A DNA stretch of 64,000 bases from Spirulina sp034932185 (GCF_034932185.1 NZ_JAYGHW010000003.1:52737-116736), one strand, 5' to 3'. Positions 1 to 9,047 are shown, counted from the first letter of the stretch. Program-made: numbers and translations. The notes: generated from the sequence alone by a model not told the origin.

Positions 1-967
1 CGGGATGGGGGGGATTTTGGGACATTTGAGCCGCCTGTTTGCCGAAGGCTTTAGCAACGCTGATATGTTCGTTGGTTTGTTGGGTGCTGGCTACGGTTCC
101 GGTTAATTCGGCAAAATCTCGCTCGTGGGCGATTAGTTTTTGCGCTGCTAGACGACCGGCTAAGGTATTGGGGGGGATTTGGCTGAGTTGATCGAGGGCC
201 ACTTGCCAATGGGCTATGGCCCCCTGCCGTTGGGCATCATCCCCCCCCTGCTGATATTGGGTTTTAGCTGTAGTTAGGGTTTGCTCTGCTGTGGCCAAAG
301 CCGTTAAAGCGTTGGTTTCCTGGAAAGCTTGGGCCTCCATCCGCCCCACCTTTTGCCGAGCGGCTTGGAATTCATCCACCGTAAACCGCCAACTACAGCC
401 AAAAAAACTGCAATACCCCACCGGCTCATAGCCCAAAAACCACACCGGCAAACGGTCTAAATTCCCTTGGGCTGCTTTGACTTTCTCGGCTCCCAACGCA
501 ATATCTGCGCCGCTGGTGGCTTGATTAAGCAGTTGATCCGCCTGCTCCACATGGGCGATCGCCTGTCGATAATTTTGATCCATTTGGAAAAAACTGGGCA
601 AAAGCAAAATTGGCGCAGCATTAGCCACCGGCCGCCGAATCGGGGGAAAGGGCAAATTCACCACCCACAGGCCCCCAGCCCCAATGATCACCCCCAAAAC
701 CCCCCACTTGAGCCATTGCCCCAGGCCGATCTGACCATTGGCCCGGGCCGCTTGGCGAATCACTTTGGGGCTAAACTCCGGAAAATGATCTGTGACGGTT
801 TCGCGAATTTGCGTTTCGGTAGCAAAATCTCCCCGCTCCAGACGCATTTTTTCTAGCCGTTGCAGCACAATGCCGAGCAGGGTTGTGCCGTTGCTGCCCT
901 TGGCTTTAGCGGCTTTTTTGAGTTCAGTTTTGAGGATTTGATATGCGCGATCATTAAGACGGGCCAT
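1..967 (-). CDS. Hypothetical single-pass membrane protein (C-terminus beyond window)
   Basis: An open frame starts at the ATG complementary to 965-967 and runs off the left edge without a stop, giving about 322 residues. It opens MARLNDRAYQILK. A basic soluble N-terminal part of about 80 residues is followed by one membrane helix (about 86-104, KWGVLGVIIGAGGLWVV). A long Gln/Ala-rich, probably helical or coiled-coil segment follows, holding a short Cys/aromatic patch (YCSFFGCSWRF, about 190-200). The topology suggests an anchored periplasmic coiled coil. I do not recognise a named family, and no function can be given. Confidence 0.7.
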   Translation of the reverse strand, partial: MARLNDRAYQILKTELKKAAKAKGSNGTTLLGIVLQRLEKMRLERGDFATETQIRETVTDHFPEFSPKVIRQAARANGQIGLGQWLKWGVLGVIIGAGGLWVVNLPFPPIRRPVANAAPILLLPSFFQMDQNYRQAIAHVEQADQLLNQATSGADIALGAEKVKAAQGNLDRLPVWFLGYEPVGYCSFFGCSWRFTVDEFQAARQKVGRMEAQAFQETNALTALATAEQTLTTAKTQYQQGGDDAQRQGAIAHWQVALDQLSQIPPNTLAGRLAAQKLIAHERDFAELTGTVASTQQTNEHISVAKAFGKQAAQMSQNPPHP

Positions 968-1134
968 GGTAGAAACGCAGGTGAGGGTTGATTGAACCTA
1001 TTTTAAAGGGTGGCGTTCCGCCCCATCGTTTCCTTCTTATCCTGGTTCAATTTTCCCAAGATTCAGGGGGGCCAAATTTCTGATCCTCGATAAACTGGGA
1101 AGAAGATTGTAGGGTCCTTGAGCCAATTTCTGTG

Positions 1135-1296
1135 ATGAACCAACCCAACAATGAACGCCAACGGGCCGCCGATGCCTTTGCTCAATCCTTAGCCGCATTT
1201 CAAGAACTGTTGGCGGAAGTTGCCCCAGAGGAGGCCCCTTTAGCCGACGAACCCCTGGATGAGTCGCCCGCCCAATCCCCACGCAGTAGCGATTAA
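1135..1296 (+). CDS. Small acidic hypothetical protein (53 aa)
   Basis: ATG at 1135 to TAA at 1294-1296 encodes MNQPNNERQRAADAFAQSL and a helical stretch (AAFQELLAEVAPEE) ending in an acidic, Pro/Ser-rich tail. A frame this short is not proof of a gene. Two points support it: the composition is protein-like, and its TAA interlocks with the TAA of the convergent recombinase homologue in a 4-nt overlap (TTAA, 1293-1296), an arrangement repeated at three other convergent junctions here. Function unknown. Confidence 0.5.
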   Translation: MNQPNNERQRAADAFAQSLAAFQELLAEVAPEEAPLADEPLDESPAQSPRSSD

Positions 1297-2615
1297 TCCC
1301 CAACGATGGGATCAACCGGCGGAATATCCGGGGCAAAAATAAACACTAGGCTTAAAAACCACGGCTCCCCCGTTGGGCGATGAATGGCAATCTCACGGAT
1401 AAATTCCCGGAAATAAAACCGCCGCTCCGGTTCGGAGAGATCCCACCAAAATTGTGAAATCGAAACGGTTTGGGCGATCGCCCCTAAATTATCCGGCGGC
1501 AGTTGGGCGAGTTGGGCTTGGGCTTGGGCGATTTCCGTTTGTAATTGGTAGCGGCGCAATTGGGCGGTTTCGGGATCAAGGATGCCCTGAGCTTCTAAAT
1601 CCGGGAGTTGGGTGAGAATCTCCTGATTCCTCGCTATCTTGGCCCGAATTTCCCCCCCGAAATCCCCCGCTGGCATTCGGGCCACCGCTTGGGGGAGGTC
1701 ACGGCATACCGAGGCGATCGCCGCCGCCAACACTTCCCCATAGGCCAATCCCCCGCAGGCTTTCCCCCCCAAGCATTCCACGGGCCGCAGATAGAGATAA
1801 TCCGGTTTTTTGCCCCGTTGGGTGGTGCGGGTAATGCGGTAGCGGCTGCGGCAATGGTGACAGCGTAATAAACCGGCCAGCGATCGCGGCGCACTGGCGG
1901 TGCGGGGGGGTAAGGCGCGATTGCGTTTGAGGAGGCGATCAATTTGGGCCGCTTCATCCCGGCTTAAAATCGGCGTATGGGTGTTGGTCAGCGTTTGCCC
2001 TTGGGCAGAGGTGAGATCGCCGCGATAGACCGGATTCGTCAGCCAGCGGCGACCCGTCGTCACCGTAATTTTTTTGCCATATTTCTTTTCCAAATAGCGC
2101 ACCGCCCCCCGCAACGAACCATAGAGCAAAAACTGCTCAAAAAAATCCTTCACCACCGGAGCCGTACTGCGATCCAACAAATAGCGATCCTGGCCGCGCC
2201 GATAACCATAGGGGGCCTTTCCCGGTGGGGGTTTGCCCGCTAAACGATTGCGGCTGTGGCCGAGGCGCAATCTGCGCCGCTGTTGCTCTTGTTGAATGGC
2301 GGCGATCAGGCCGAAGAAAGGGGCATTTTTTCCCTCTGGATAGCCTTGGCTGGTGACAATTAACGCCACTTGGGCCGCTTCCAATTGAGCCACCACCCCA
2401 CTCACCTCAGCCAACGTATCCCCCAACTCCTCCAACCGCCGCACCAGCAGGTATTGAGGCGGTTGTGTGGCACAAAGGGCTAAGAGTTGCGCCAATTGGG
2501 GACGCTGCCCATTGCCCCAATCTTGATAAACCTGATCCACCTCCACCCCCCAAAGATCCGCCGCTGGCGGAGCTTCCAATCTTGGATCACTGTAAACGTA
2601 GGCAATAATCCGCAT
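1293..2615 (-). CDS. Degenerate serine-recombinase (XisF-like) family protein
   Basis: The protein has about 440 residues with a resolvase-like N-domain (1-95), a recombinase domain (about 125-245, with GKAPYGYRRG), a zinc ribbon (CHHC then two more Cys, about 260-310) and a coiled coil (about 335-385), the order of large serine recombinases and XisF-type excisionases. By eye the catalytic residues are gone. Where gamma-delta resolvase has R8-V9-S10, this protein reads Y8-S9-D10, and the arginines equivalent to R68 and R71 are E63 and D66 (RRLEELGD). It may bind DNA without cutting. I chose the ATG at 2613-2615, which overlaps the TAA of the upstream hydrolase (TAATG), rather than an upstream in-frame start. 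It is the last gene of a three-gene operon, with no element boundaries visible nearby. Confidence 0.85.
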   Translation of the reverse strand: MRIIAYVYSDPRLEAPPAADLWGVEVDQVYQDWGNGQRPQLAQLLALCATQPPQYLLVRRLEELGDTLAEVSGVVAQLEAAQVALIVTSQGYPEGKNAPFFGLIAAIQQEQQRRRLRLGHSRNRLAGKPPPGKAPYGYRRGQDRYLLDRSTAPVVKDFFEQFLLYGSLRGAVRYLEKKYGKKITVTTGRRWLTNPVYRGDLTSAQGQTLTNTHTPILSRDEAAQIDRLLKRNRALPPRTASAPRSLAGLLRCHHCRSRYRITRTTQRGKKPDYLYLRPVECLGGKACGGLAYGEVLAAAIASVCRDLPQAVARMPAGDFGGEIRAKIARNQEILTQLPDLEAQGILDPETAQLRRYQLQTEIAQAQAQLAQLPPDNLGAIAQTVSISQFWWDLSEPERRFYFREFIREIAIHRPTGEPWFLSLVFIFAPDIPPVDPIVGD

Positions 2616-3517
2616 TAGGAGGCGATCGCCACAGTATGACGGGCCAACCAAGTTAATAAAATCCCATTGACCTGTTCCGGCGCTTCATCCTGGGGACAAT
2701 GGCCCACATTGGGCAGGGCAATAAAGTCCTCCACCGTCCCTAAATTTGCCACTTCTCGCCCCAAAGCTACCGGCTCCCAAGGATCCGCTTCCCCCCAAAT
2801 TACCACCGTCGGACAACGCAATTGGGGGAGCAAATCCTCCGGTAGGGGCCCTTGGGAATAGGTGGTGAAGGCAGCAAAGACGGCGGCCGCACCGGGATCG
2901 CGGGCGGGTTTGAGCAGCATGGCCAGCAGTTCATCGGTGACGGCGGCGGGGTTGTGGTAGGCCTGTAAAAGGGCTTGGCGGACGGGGCGGGGTTGGGCGA
3001 TGGTTTGGAAAAAGAAGGTGTAAAACCAGGGCTGTTTGAGTAGACCTTGCAAAATCGGCGTGCTGAACTGTTGATGCCAGGGTTGGGTGTCCCGTTTGCG
3101 TTCGTGAAGGAGGCGGAGGGAAAAGTTGAGGGCGGCGAGGCCCTGGACTTGATCGGGGTAATCAACGGCGGTTTGCATCGCGGCGATCGCCCCAATGGAA
3201 TTCCCTACTAAAAACGCCGGTTCCCCCACCACTTCCCGACAAAAATCGGCAATTTGGGCCGCCCAAGTCTCGAAGGTATAGGGGAAAGGATCGCCAGGCT
3301 TGGGTTTTGCCGAAGCGCCAAACCCCAATAAATCCAGAGCATAGCAGCGGTATTGCGCCCCCAACACCGGCAGATTATGCCGCCAATGGCCCCAGGAAGC
3401 CCCAAACCCATGGATCAGCAATACCGGCGGCCCCTGATCCCCCACCTGTTGATAGCAGATGGGGAGATTGTGCCAATGCCAGGTCTGGGTGGGAGTGGTG
3501 AGGGGTAAAGGGGTCAT
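2615..3517 (-). CDS. Alpha/beta hydrolase
   Basis: A 300-residue alpha/beta-hydrolase-fold enzyme. The oxyanion loop is HGFG (36-39), the nucleophile elbow GNSIGA puts Ser107 in place, and the likely acid and base are Asp245 (WGEADPWEP) and His273 (VGHCPQDE), a complete triad. The cap region between about 135 and 215 is Phe/Trp-rich, suggesting a hydrophobic substrate, which cannot be named from sequence. There is no signal peptide, so it should be cytosolic. Its ATG overlaps the stop of the serine-hydrolase gene upstream (3514-3517), and its TAA overlaps the next ATG, so translation is probably coupled through all three genes. Confidence 0.92.
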   Translation of the reverse strand: MTPLPLTTPTQTWHWHNLPICYQQVGDQGPPVLLIHGFGASWGHWRHNLPVLGAQYRCYALDLLGFGASAKPKPGDPFPYTFETWAAQIADFCREVVGEPAFLVGNSIGAIAAMQTAVDYPDQVQGLAALNFSLRLLHERKRDTQPWHQQFSTPILQGLLKQPWFYTFFFQTIAQPRPVRQALLQAYHNPAAVTDELLAMLLKPARDPGAAAVFAAFTTYSQGPLPEDLLPQLRCPTVVIWGEADPWEPVALGREVANLGTVEDFIALPNVGHCPQDEAPEQVNGILLTWLARHTVAIAS

Positions 3518-4743
3518 GGTTGGGCGTTGAGGAAATGCTCGTAAGTGGTGCGGGAAAGGTTTTGAATCAGGAGGCGGGCGCGGTCGTCATTGTGGGGACG
3601 ACGGACGAGGATGGCGATCGCATAGCGTTTCCCCGTGGGGGTTTCCACCATGCCCACATCCCCTAACATTGTGCCAATATCGCCGGTTTTATGGGCAATC
3701 ACTGCCCGTTCATCCAAGCCTTGGGGTAGGAGTTCCCGCCGCTCCACCCGCTGCAAAATATTCAGGAGGCGATCGCGAGATTCTAAGGAAACAATTTCCC
3801 CCTGATGAATTTGGGCTAAGAGATGGACTAAATCAATGGGCGTAGTGACATTCGTTCCCCCCAAATCCGGGAGGTCATTTGCAATGCTAGTGGCCGTGAG
3901 TCCCCAATCACTAAACCGCTGATTCACCCTTGCTGCTCCCCCCAAACGATGGAGCAGCATATTGGTGGCGGTGTTATCACTGATGATGATCATTTTTTCG
4001 AGAACTTCCCCGACGCTATAGGTGCGGCCGGGGGTATCGTACTGCATCGTGCCGGAGCCGGTGGCGATCAAATCCGGCTTCATGACCAAACCTTCTTGGA
4101 GCGTTAAGCCCCCAGCATCGATTTCTTGAAAGGCCGCAACCAACAGGGGTAACTTAATCGTGCTGGCGGCGGCGATGCTGGCTGTGCCGTTGAGATTGAC
4201 AAAATCGTAGGTATCTAAATCGAGGATAAACACCGCCGGTTCAAGATCGGGAAAGGGGGCGGTGACGGTTTGGAGGCGATCGCCCAATTCATCCAAGTTC
4301 TGGCCCAACTTTAACGGCGGCAAGTTTTGCCCTAAGGGGGCAGTGGGGGCAATGGCATTGGGGGGAGTTGGGTTAATGCCAACAATGGCCGTACCCGCCA
4401 GCACGGCGATTCCCACAAGGACGATCACACAGCGACTCCCATAAATCACCCAGGGATTCAGCGGGCGTTGGCGTGGGGATGCTATTTCCTTAAAGGCGTG
4501 AACCGGGGGAGGGGCCAAAACCACCTGTTGAATCCGGGGGGGTTGATCCGGCACAGCATGGAGATGACGGGGCCGTGGGTTTTTGCGGGTTTTTGCTGGC
4601 GATGGGGAAGCTAAGGCGGAACGCTCCGGGCGCGGTAGGGGTGTGATCGATGCCAGTTGGGATGGGGGGATGGGTTGACCTTGTTGCGCCGCCGCTTGGG
4701 CCATCCGTCGCCGTCTTCTGCGTCCACCGCCTGAGGATGTCAT
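3514..4743 (-). CDS. Membrane-anchored serine hydrolase, class A beta-lactamase/PBP-like
   Basis: A 409-residue protein. A very basic N-terminus (GRRRRRR) and a Pro-rich cytosolic tail precede one membrane helix at about 103-123. The periplasmic domain has the penicillin-recognising motifs in order: S194-T-I-K197 (SxxK), SDN (255-257) and KTG (352-354). I see no ExxLN omega-loop motif; the matching stretch reads DLGGTNVTTP. Efficient beta-lactam hydrolysis is therefore unlikely, and a peptidoglycan-related or scavenging role is more plausible. It is the first gene of the operon with the alpha/beta hydrolase and the recombinase homologue. Confidence 0.85.
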   Translation of the reverse strand: MTSSGGGRRRRRRMAQAAAQQGQPIPPSQLASITPLPRPERSALASPSPAKTRKNPRPRHLHAVPDQPPRIQQVVLAPPPVHAFKEIASPRQRPLNPWVIYGSRCVIVLVGIAVLAGTAIVGINPTPPNAIAPTAPLGQNLPPLKLGQNLDELGDRLQTVTAPFPDLEPAVFILDLDTYDFVNLNGTASIAAASTIKLPLLVAAFQEIDAGGLTLQEGLVMKPDLIATGSGTMQYDTPGRTYSVGEVLEKMIIISDNTATNMLLHRLGGAARVNQRFSDWGLTATSIANDLPDLGGTNVTTPIDLVHLLAQIHQGEIVSLESRDRLLNILQRVERRELLPQGLDERAVIAHKTGDIGTMLGDVGMVETPTGKRYAIAILVRRPHNDDRARLLIQNLSRTTYEHFLNAQP

Positions 4744-4874
4744 TGGTCTTTTTCGCCTCTGCGCTCAATTCTGCTGCTATACTAATAATTCAAACGAACT
4801 ATTGATGAGTTGAAGCTCAGGGAACCTCCGCCCTCTATACCTCATCTATTCACCCTCCTCACCACAACCGAAGC

Positions 4875-5276
4875 TTATTTCCCCGACGGTAACAGATCCA
4901 AAATTTTATTCACAAATTCTTGATGATCCACCACCGGCTTCGAGATATAGTCATCCGCCCCGCTTTGTTTGAGAAAGCTTTCGCGATCGCCTTCCATGGC
5001 GTGGGCCGTCACTAAAATAATCGGCAAATGGGCCGTCTTCGCATCCGCCTTGAGCATTTGGGTAATTTTCAACCCATCAACGGCTTTCCCTTGGTAAACA
5101 CTATGGGAAAGGGACACGTCCATTAAGATAATGTCTACCTCTCCCCCTTGGGCCGCTCGCATCACTTCTTCCACATCTTCAGTGCCACGAACTTCCAAAC
5201 CACCACGTTTCGTGAGAATTTTGGAAAAGACCCGTAAGTTGATCGGGTCGTCTTCTACAATCAGAACGGTTGTCAT
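4875..5276 (-). CDS. CheY-like single-domain response regulator
   Basis: Starting at the internal ATG (MTTVLIVEDDPINL), the product is a 133-residue stand-alone receiver. An acidic pocket (EDD) lies near the N-terminus, the phospho-acceptor Asp is in IILMDVSLS, the switch Thr in ILVTAHA and the conserved Lys in YISKPV. There is no output domain, so it should act by protein contact, as DivK/CheY-type relays do. The longer upstream frame (to 5375) lacks domain homology and would fill the spacer shared with the divergent gyrA gene, so I rejected it. A 131-nt gap separates it from the serine hydrolase gene, so it is probably transcribed alone. Confidence 0.9.
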   Translation of the reverse strand: MTTVLIVEDDPINLRVFSKILTKRGGLEVRGTEDVEEVMRAAQGGEVDIILMDVSLSHSVYQGKAVDGLKITQMLKADAKTAHLPIILVTAHAMEGDRESFLKQSGADDYISKPVVDHQEFVNKILDLLPSGK

Positions 5277-5403
5277 AGGTGTCAATCGGGAGGGAGTGAC
5301 GGGATCACAAAATAAGTATTGAGACGAACATCCCCCTTCATCTTCCCATTCAGCGGGAAATCCGTCACCCTCCACTGTACGCGATTATAAGGAATCCAGA
5401 CCC

Positions 5404-7926
5404 ATGGCTAAACAGCTTGACCTGCTCGCAACGGGCAAAATCATCCCCACTGCACTCCACAGTGAGATGGAACGGTCTTATCTGGAATATGCGATGAGCG
5501 TCATTGTCGGGCGAGCTTTGCCCGATGTGCGCGACGGATTAAAACCCGTCCATCGCCGTATTCTCTACGCCATGCACGAACTGGGCTTAACCCCCGATCG
5601 CCCCTATCGTAAATGCGCCCGTGTTGTCGGGGATGTCTTGGGGAAATACCATCCCCATGGGGATCAATCGGTCTACGATGCCCTGGTGCGGATGGTGCAG
5701 GATTTTTCCTCTCGTTATCCCCTCTTGGCGGGCCATGGCAACTTTGGCTCGGTGGATAATGACCCCCCAGCGGCGATGCGCTACACGGAAACGCGGCTGG
5801 CGGCGATCGCCCAAGATGGCCTCCTTACCGATATCAGTGAGGCCACGGTTAATTATGCCAATAACTTTGATAATTCCCAACAGGAGCCGGTGGTGTTGCC
5901 GGCCCAGTTGCCGATTTTGTTGCTCAATGGTTGTACGGGGATTGCCGTGGGCATGGCCACCAATGTGCCGCCCCATAATTTGGGGGAAATTGTCGATGGC
6001 TTAATTGCTCTGATTGATCACCCGGATTTGCCCGATCGCAAATTGTGGCAACTGATTCCCGGGCCGGATTTTCCCACGGGGGGGGAAATCATCGGTACGG
6101 CGGGGATTGAGGAAGCCTACGCCACGGGTCGGGGTAGCATTCCGTTGCGGGGTGTTGCCCATCTGGAAGCGTTGGAGAAGGGGAGTAAGCGCCGCCGCCA
6201 TCAACAGGTTTTAGTGATTACCGAGTTGCCCTATCAGGTCAATAAGGCGGCTTGGATTGAAAAAGTTGCCGAGTTGGTGAATCAGGAAAAACTGAAGGGG
6301 ATTGCTGATATTCGGGATGAGAGCGCTCGCGATGGGATGCGGGTTGTGATTGAAATTAAGCGGGATGGCAACCCCCAGGAAATTTTGCGGCAACTCTATC
6401 GCCAAACCCCCTTACAGGGCAACTTTGGCGCAATTTTCCTGACGTTGGTGAATAACAAGCCCTGTCAACTCAGTTTGCGGGAAATTTTGACGGCGTTTTT
6501 GGAATTTCGCGAAACAACTCTCGTTAGGCGTTATCAGGATGAATTGGCCCATGCAACGGGTCGCCGGGAAACGGTGGCGGCGCTGTTGGCGGCTTTGACG
6601 AATCTCGATCAGGTGGTGGAGATTCTCCGCCATGCCCCCGATGGCACGACAGCAAGGGGAACATTAATCACGGAATTAGGAATTAATGAAGCTCAAGCTA
6701 ATGCGATCCTGGCGATGCCGATGCGCCGGTTAACGGGTTTGGAGCGGCAAAAGTTGGAGCAGGAGGGGACGGAGTTAGGGGCGCAGATTGAGCGGTTGGC
6801 GCAGTTATTGGGCGATCGCCATGAATTATTAAAAGCCCTCAAAAAGGAACTCCGTAGTCTCAAGCGTAAGTTTAGCGATCCCCGCCGCACGAAAATTCTC
6901 ACCGGGTCAGCGCCGGAACCGGCCTCCCCTGGAACGCCTAAAACAACGGCTAAACCCAAGACCGAAAAAGCGATCGCCCCCCCCTTGATCACCGACAGCC
7001 TCCCCTCGGATGCGGTGTTGATCGTGACGCAAAAAGGGGCGATCGCCTGGGAATCTCCCCCCAAACCGCCAAAATTGCCCCGCAAATTAGAAGATTTGTT
7101 GATCTTGCGCGAACCGATCCAAGGGCGGGAACAGGTGATGGTGATGACGGAATCTGGCAAGGTTTATCCCCTGGCCATGGATGCCATCCCCTCTAGCGGC
7201 AATCCTACCCCCGTGATTCAATTGCTTTCCCCAACGGTGCAACAGAAGCGCGAACCCCTCAGCCATTTCTTTTTGCCGCCTTTGGCTGGGGATCATACTG
7301 ATCTCTTGGTGGTGACGGAACAGGGCCGAGTGAAACGGGTAGGGGCGGCGGATCTTGCGGAGATTACCAACCGGGGGGCGGTGTTGGCGAAATTGAAACC
7401 GGGCGATCGCCCGCAACAGGTGCAATGGGTGCAACCGGGGCAAGAAGTGGCGATCGCCACTTCCGGCGGGCGCATTCTCCGCTGTCCCATTGATGACGAG
7501 CAGATCCCGATCATGGGGCGGACGGCTCAGGGCAGCCAAGGGACGCGGGTGCGCAAGGGGGAAACCATTGTCGGCAGTGTGGCCATTCATCCCGCCCAAG
7601 TGAAAGAATTTTTCCTGCTTACGGAGCAGGGCTATGGCAAACGCTTACCCCTGAAGGAATTGCGTTTAGGGCAGCGGGGGGATATTGGTACGCAGGCGCT
7701 GCGGTTTAAGGGGAGTGATGGGTACGCTAAAGCGGATCGCCTCCTCGCCATTGCGCCCCTACTTCCCGGTTTAACCAAGATAGCGGTACTCACCAGTACC
7801 GATCGCTTACTCTGGATCACGGTGGCGGATCTCCCTCAACAGGGCAAAGAGGGATTAGGCGATCGCATCCCCGGTTTAAACCGCGATGAAACCCTCGCTG
7901 AGTTCATCCCCACCATCCTCTACTAA
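5404..7926 (+). CDS. gyrA: DNA gyrase/topoisomerase IV subunit A (GyrA-like paralogue)
   Basis: The 840-residue A subunit of a type IIA topoisomerase makes the DNA break and wraps DNA through its C-terminal propeller. The catalytic tyrosine is Tyr127 in AMRYTETRL. The breakage-reunion core runs to about residue 500, followed by a basic, Thr/Pro-rich linker (about 500-535) and a degenerate beta-pinwheel. No canonical GyrA box (QRRGGKG) is visible; the nearest stretches are QGSQGTRV and QRGDIGTQ, so it may wrap DNA weakly and behave like topoisomerase IV. The residue equivalent to E. coli Ser83 is Gln88 (HPHGDQSVYD), while the acidic partner Asp92 is kept. Cyanobacteria often carry two GyrA-type proteins, and this looks like the divergent one. 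Confidence 0.93.
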   Translation: MAKQLDLLATGKIIPTALHSEMERSYLEYAMSVIVGRALPDVRDGLKPVHRRILYAMHELGLTPDRPYRKCARVVGDVLGKYHPHGDQSVYDALVRMVQDFSSRYPLLAGHGNFGSVDNDPPAAMRYTETRLAAIAQDGLLTDISEATVNYANNFDNSQQEPVVLPAQLPILLLNGCTGIAVGMATNVPPHNLGEIVDGLIALIDHPDLPDRKLWQLIPGPDFPTGGEIIGTAGIEEAYATGRGSIPLRGVAHLEALEKGSKRRRHQQVLVITELPYQVNKAAWIEKVAELVNQEKLKGIADIRDESARDGMRVVIEIKRDGNPQEILRQLYRQTPLQGNFGAIFLTLVNNKPCQLSLREILTAFLEFRETTLVRRYQDELAHATGRRETVAALLAALTNLDQVVEILRHAPDGTTARGTLITELGINEAQANAILAMPMRRLTGLERQKLEQEGTELGAQIERLAQLLGDRHELLKALKKELRSLKRKFSDPRRTKILTGSAPEPASPGTPKTTAKPKTEKAIAPPLITDSLPSDAVLIVTQKGAIAWESPPKPPKLPRKLEDLLILREPIQGREQVMVMTESGKVYPLAMDAIPSSGNPTPVIQLLSPTVQQKREPLSHFFLPPLAGDHTDLLVVTEQGRVKRVGAADLAEITNRGAVLAKLKPGDRPQQVQWVQPGQEVAIATSGGRILRCPIDDEQIPIMGRTAQGSQGTRVRKGETIVGSVAIHPAQVKEFFLLTEQGYGKRLPLKELRLGQRGDIGTQALRFKGSDGYAKADRLLAIAPLLPGLTKIAVLTSTDRLLWITVADLPQQGKEGLGDRIPGLNRDETLAEFIPTILY

Positions 7927-7952
7927 TCTGAAATCCGGCTGCAAAATTAATC

Positions 7953-7978
7953 TAGGGGCGAAACAGTTTTCGCCCCTA
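7953..7978. terminator. Short GTAGGGGCG-type palindrome after gyrA
   Basis: The arms TAGGGGCGAAA (7953-7963) and TTTCGCCCCTA (7968-7978) pair perfectly around a 4-nt loop. The element lies between the convergent gyrA and PEP-CTERM genes, about 25 nt after the gyrA stop, and reads as a hairpin on both strands. It belongs to a family recurring at 9232, 43675 and 46664. A bidirectional terminator role is inferred. Confidence 0.6.
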
Positions 7979-8072
7979 CTCAGTCCGCTCCCTCTCGCTT
8001 TTCGAGATTTGAGCCGATATTCCGCGAACCAAGAATCCCCGTCGCTGTCTTCGCGGGGAGTGTCACCAAGGC

Positions 8073-9047
8073 TTAGGCTACTTTCCGCTTCGTTGCCACC
8101 ATCACACCACCTAAGGCGATCAAACCCAGAACCGTAGCGGGTTCGGGAACCGCAACGGGGTCACTTTCAGCGGGTAATTGAGCCGTTAACAGGTAATTGC
8201 CGGTGTGGGAAACGCCATCAAGGGGATCAACAACACCGGATTGGGTAGCCTTGAAACCAAAACTGTAGTAGCTTTGACCGCGATAGGATACCTTCACCAA
8301 TTCGCTGGCCTGCACCGGCCCGCCGATCATCGAAGCAACAACAGCTAATTCAGTGCTGTTAAGGAACGAGAACAATTGAGGCGTAGCATCGTAGTGACCG
8401 GCGAGGACGATATCTAAACCGCCGCTGCCATTGCTAGCCACAGATTGCACATTGGGATCACTGAACCGCGCAAAGCCATTGCCCGCTAAGAAGCGATCAA
8501 ACAAACTAGCAGTAGTGGGGGCTTGGGCTGCGGCAGCATTGGCTGCCATTGTTGCTAAGGTAGCATTCTTGGTTTGGGCAAAGGTTTGGCTATAGGCAAC
8601 ACCGCTCACCGCTGCTTTAATGCCTGCATCGGTGATGCCATAGGCGGCTAAGGCCGCATTAAACCAAGTATTGGCTAGGTCATTATTGCCGTAAGCTGTT
8701 GTGGTGTTACCAGCTCCAAACCAATCCGCAGCGGTGAGGCTACTGATAATCACCTCAAAGCCATCGACGTTACCCGTTAGGGTGACGGCTTGATTAAAGT
8801 CTGCGGTATTGGGGCTGGCGGTTGTGCCGCCTAACTCCACATTGCCCAGACCATCAAGGGCGGCCTGCCAATTTTGGGCGTTATTGCCGGTGATGGCGGT
8901 TTGGTTGCCGTTAACCCCATAGGTGAGGTGTGCGCCGCTGACGCTGGCTCCGGTGAGGCTGCCGGCCCAAGCGGGGAGGCTGCCAAAGGCCCCTAAACCG
9001 ATGGCGAGGGAGGAGCTTAACAGTAAATGCTGGATGGTGCGGTTCAT
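8073..9047 (-). CDS. PEP-CTERM sorting-domain protein
   Basis: A 324-residue exported protein. A Sec signal peptide (cleavage likely after LPAWA, about residue 28) starts it. The C-terminus has the full PEP-CTERM signature: VPEPATVLGL, a hydrophobic helix and a basic end (TKRKVA). Such proteins are processed by an exosortase and anchored or released at the cell surface; no exosortase gene lies in this window. The mature part is rich in Ala, Asn, Thr and Gly and low in Lys and Cys, as in many surface proteins. I recognise no catalytic domain. It follows the CoA-disulfide reductase gene on the same strand after about 220 nt containing a palindrome, so it is probably a separate transcript. Confidence 0.88.
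   Translation of the reverse strand: MNRTIQHLLLSSSLAIGLGAFGSLPAWAGSLTGASVSGAHLTYGVNGNQTAITGNNAQNWQAALDGLGNVELGGTTASPNTADFNQAVTLTGNVDGFEVIISSLTAADWFGAGNTTTAYGNNDLANTWFNAALAAYGITDAGIKAAVSGVAYSQTFAQTKNATLATMAANAAAAQAPTTASLFDRFLAGNGFARFSDPNVQSVASNGSGGLDIVLAGHYDATPQLFSFLNSTELAVVASMIGGPVQASELVKVSYRGQSYYSFGFKATQSGVVDPLDGVSHTGNYLLTAQLPAESDPVAVPEPATVLGLIALGGVMVATKRKVA

Noticed and set aside
1293..4743. Prophage or integrated element suggested by the recombinase homologue
   Set aside because: No att-like direct repeats, phage genes or tRNA target are seen, and the gene is coupled to chromosomal-type hydrolases with lost catalytic residues.
3514..4743. Antibiotic-resistance beta-lactamase
   Set aside because: It lacks a visible ExxLN motif, has a membrane anchor and sits in a chromosomal operon.
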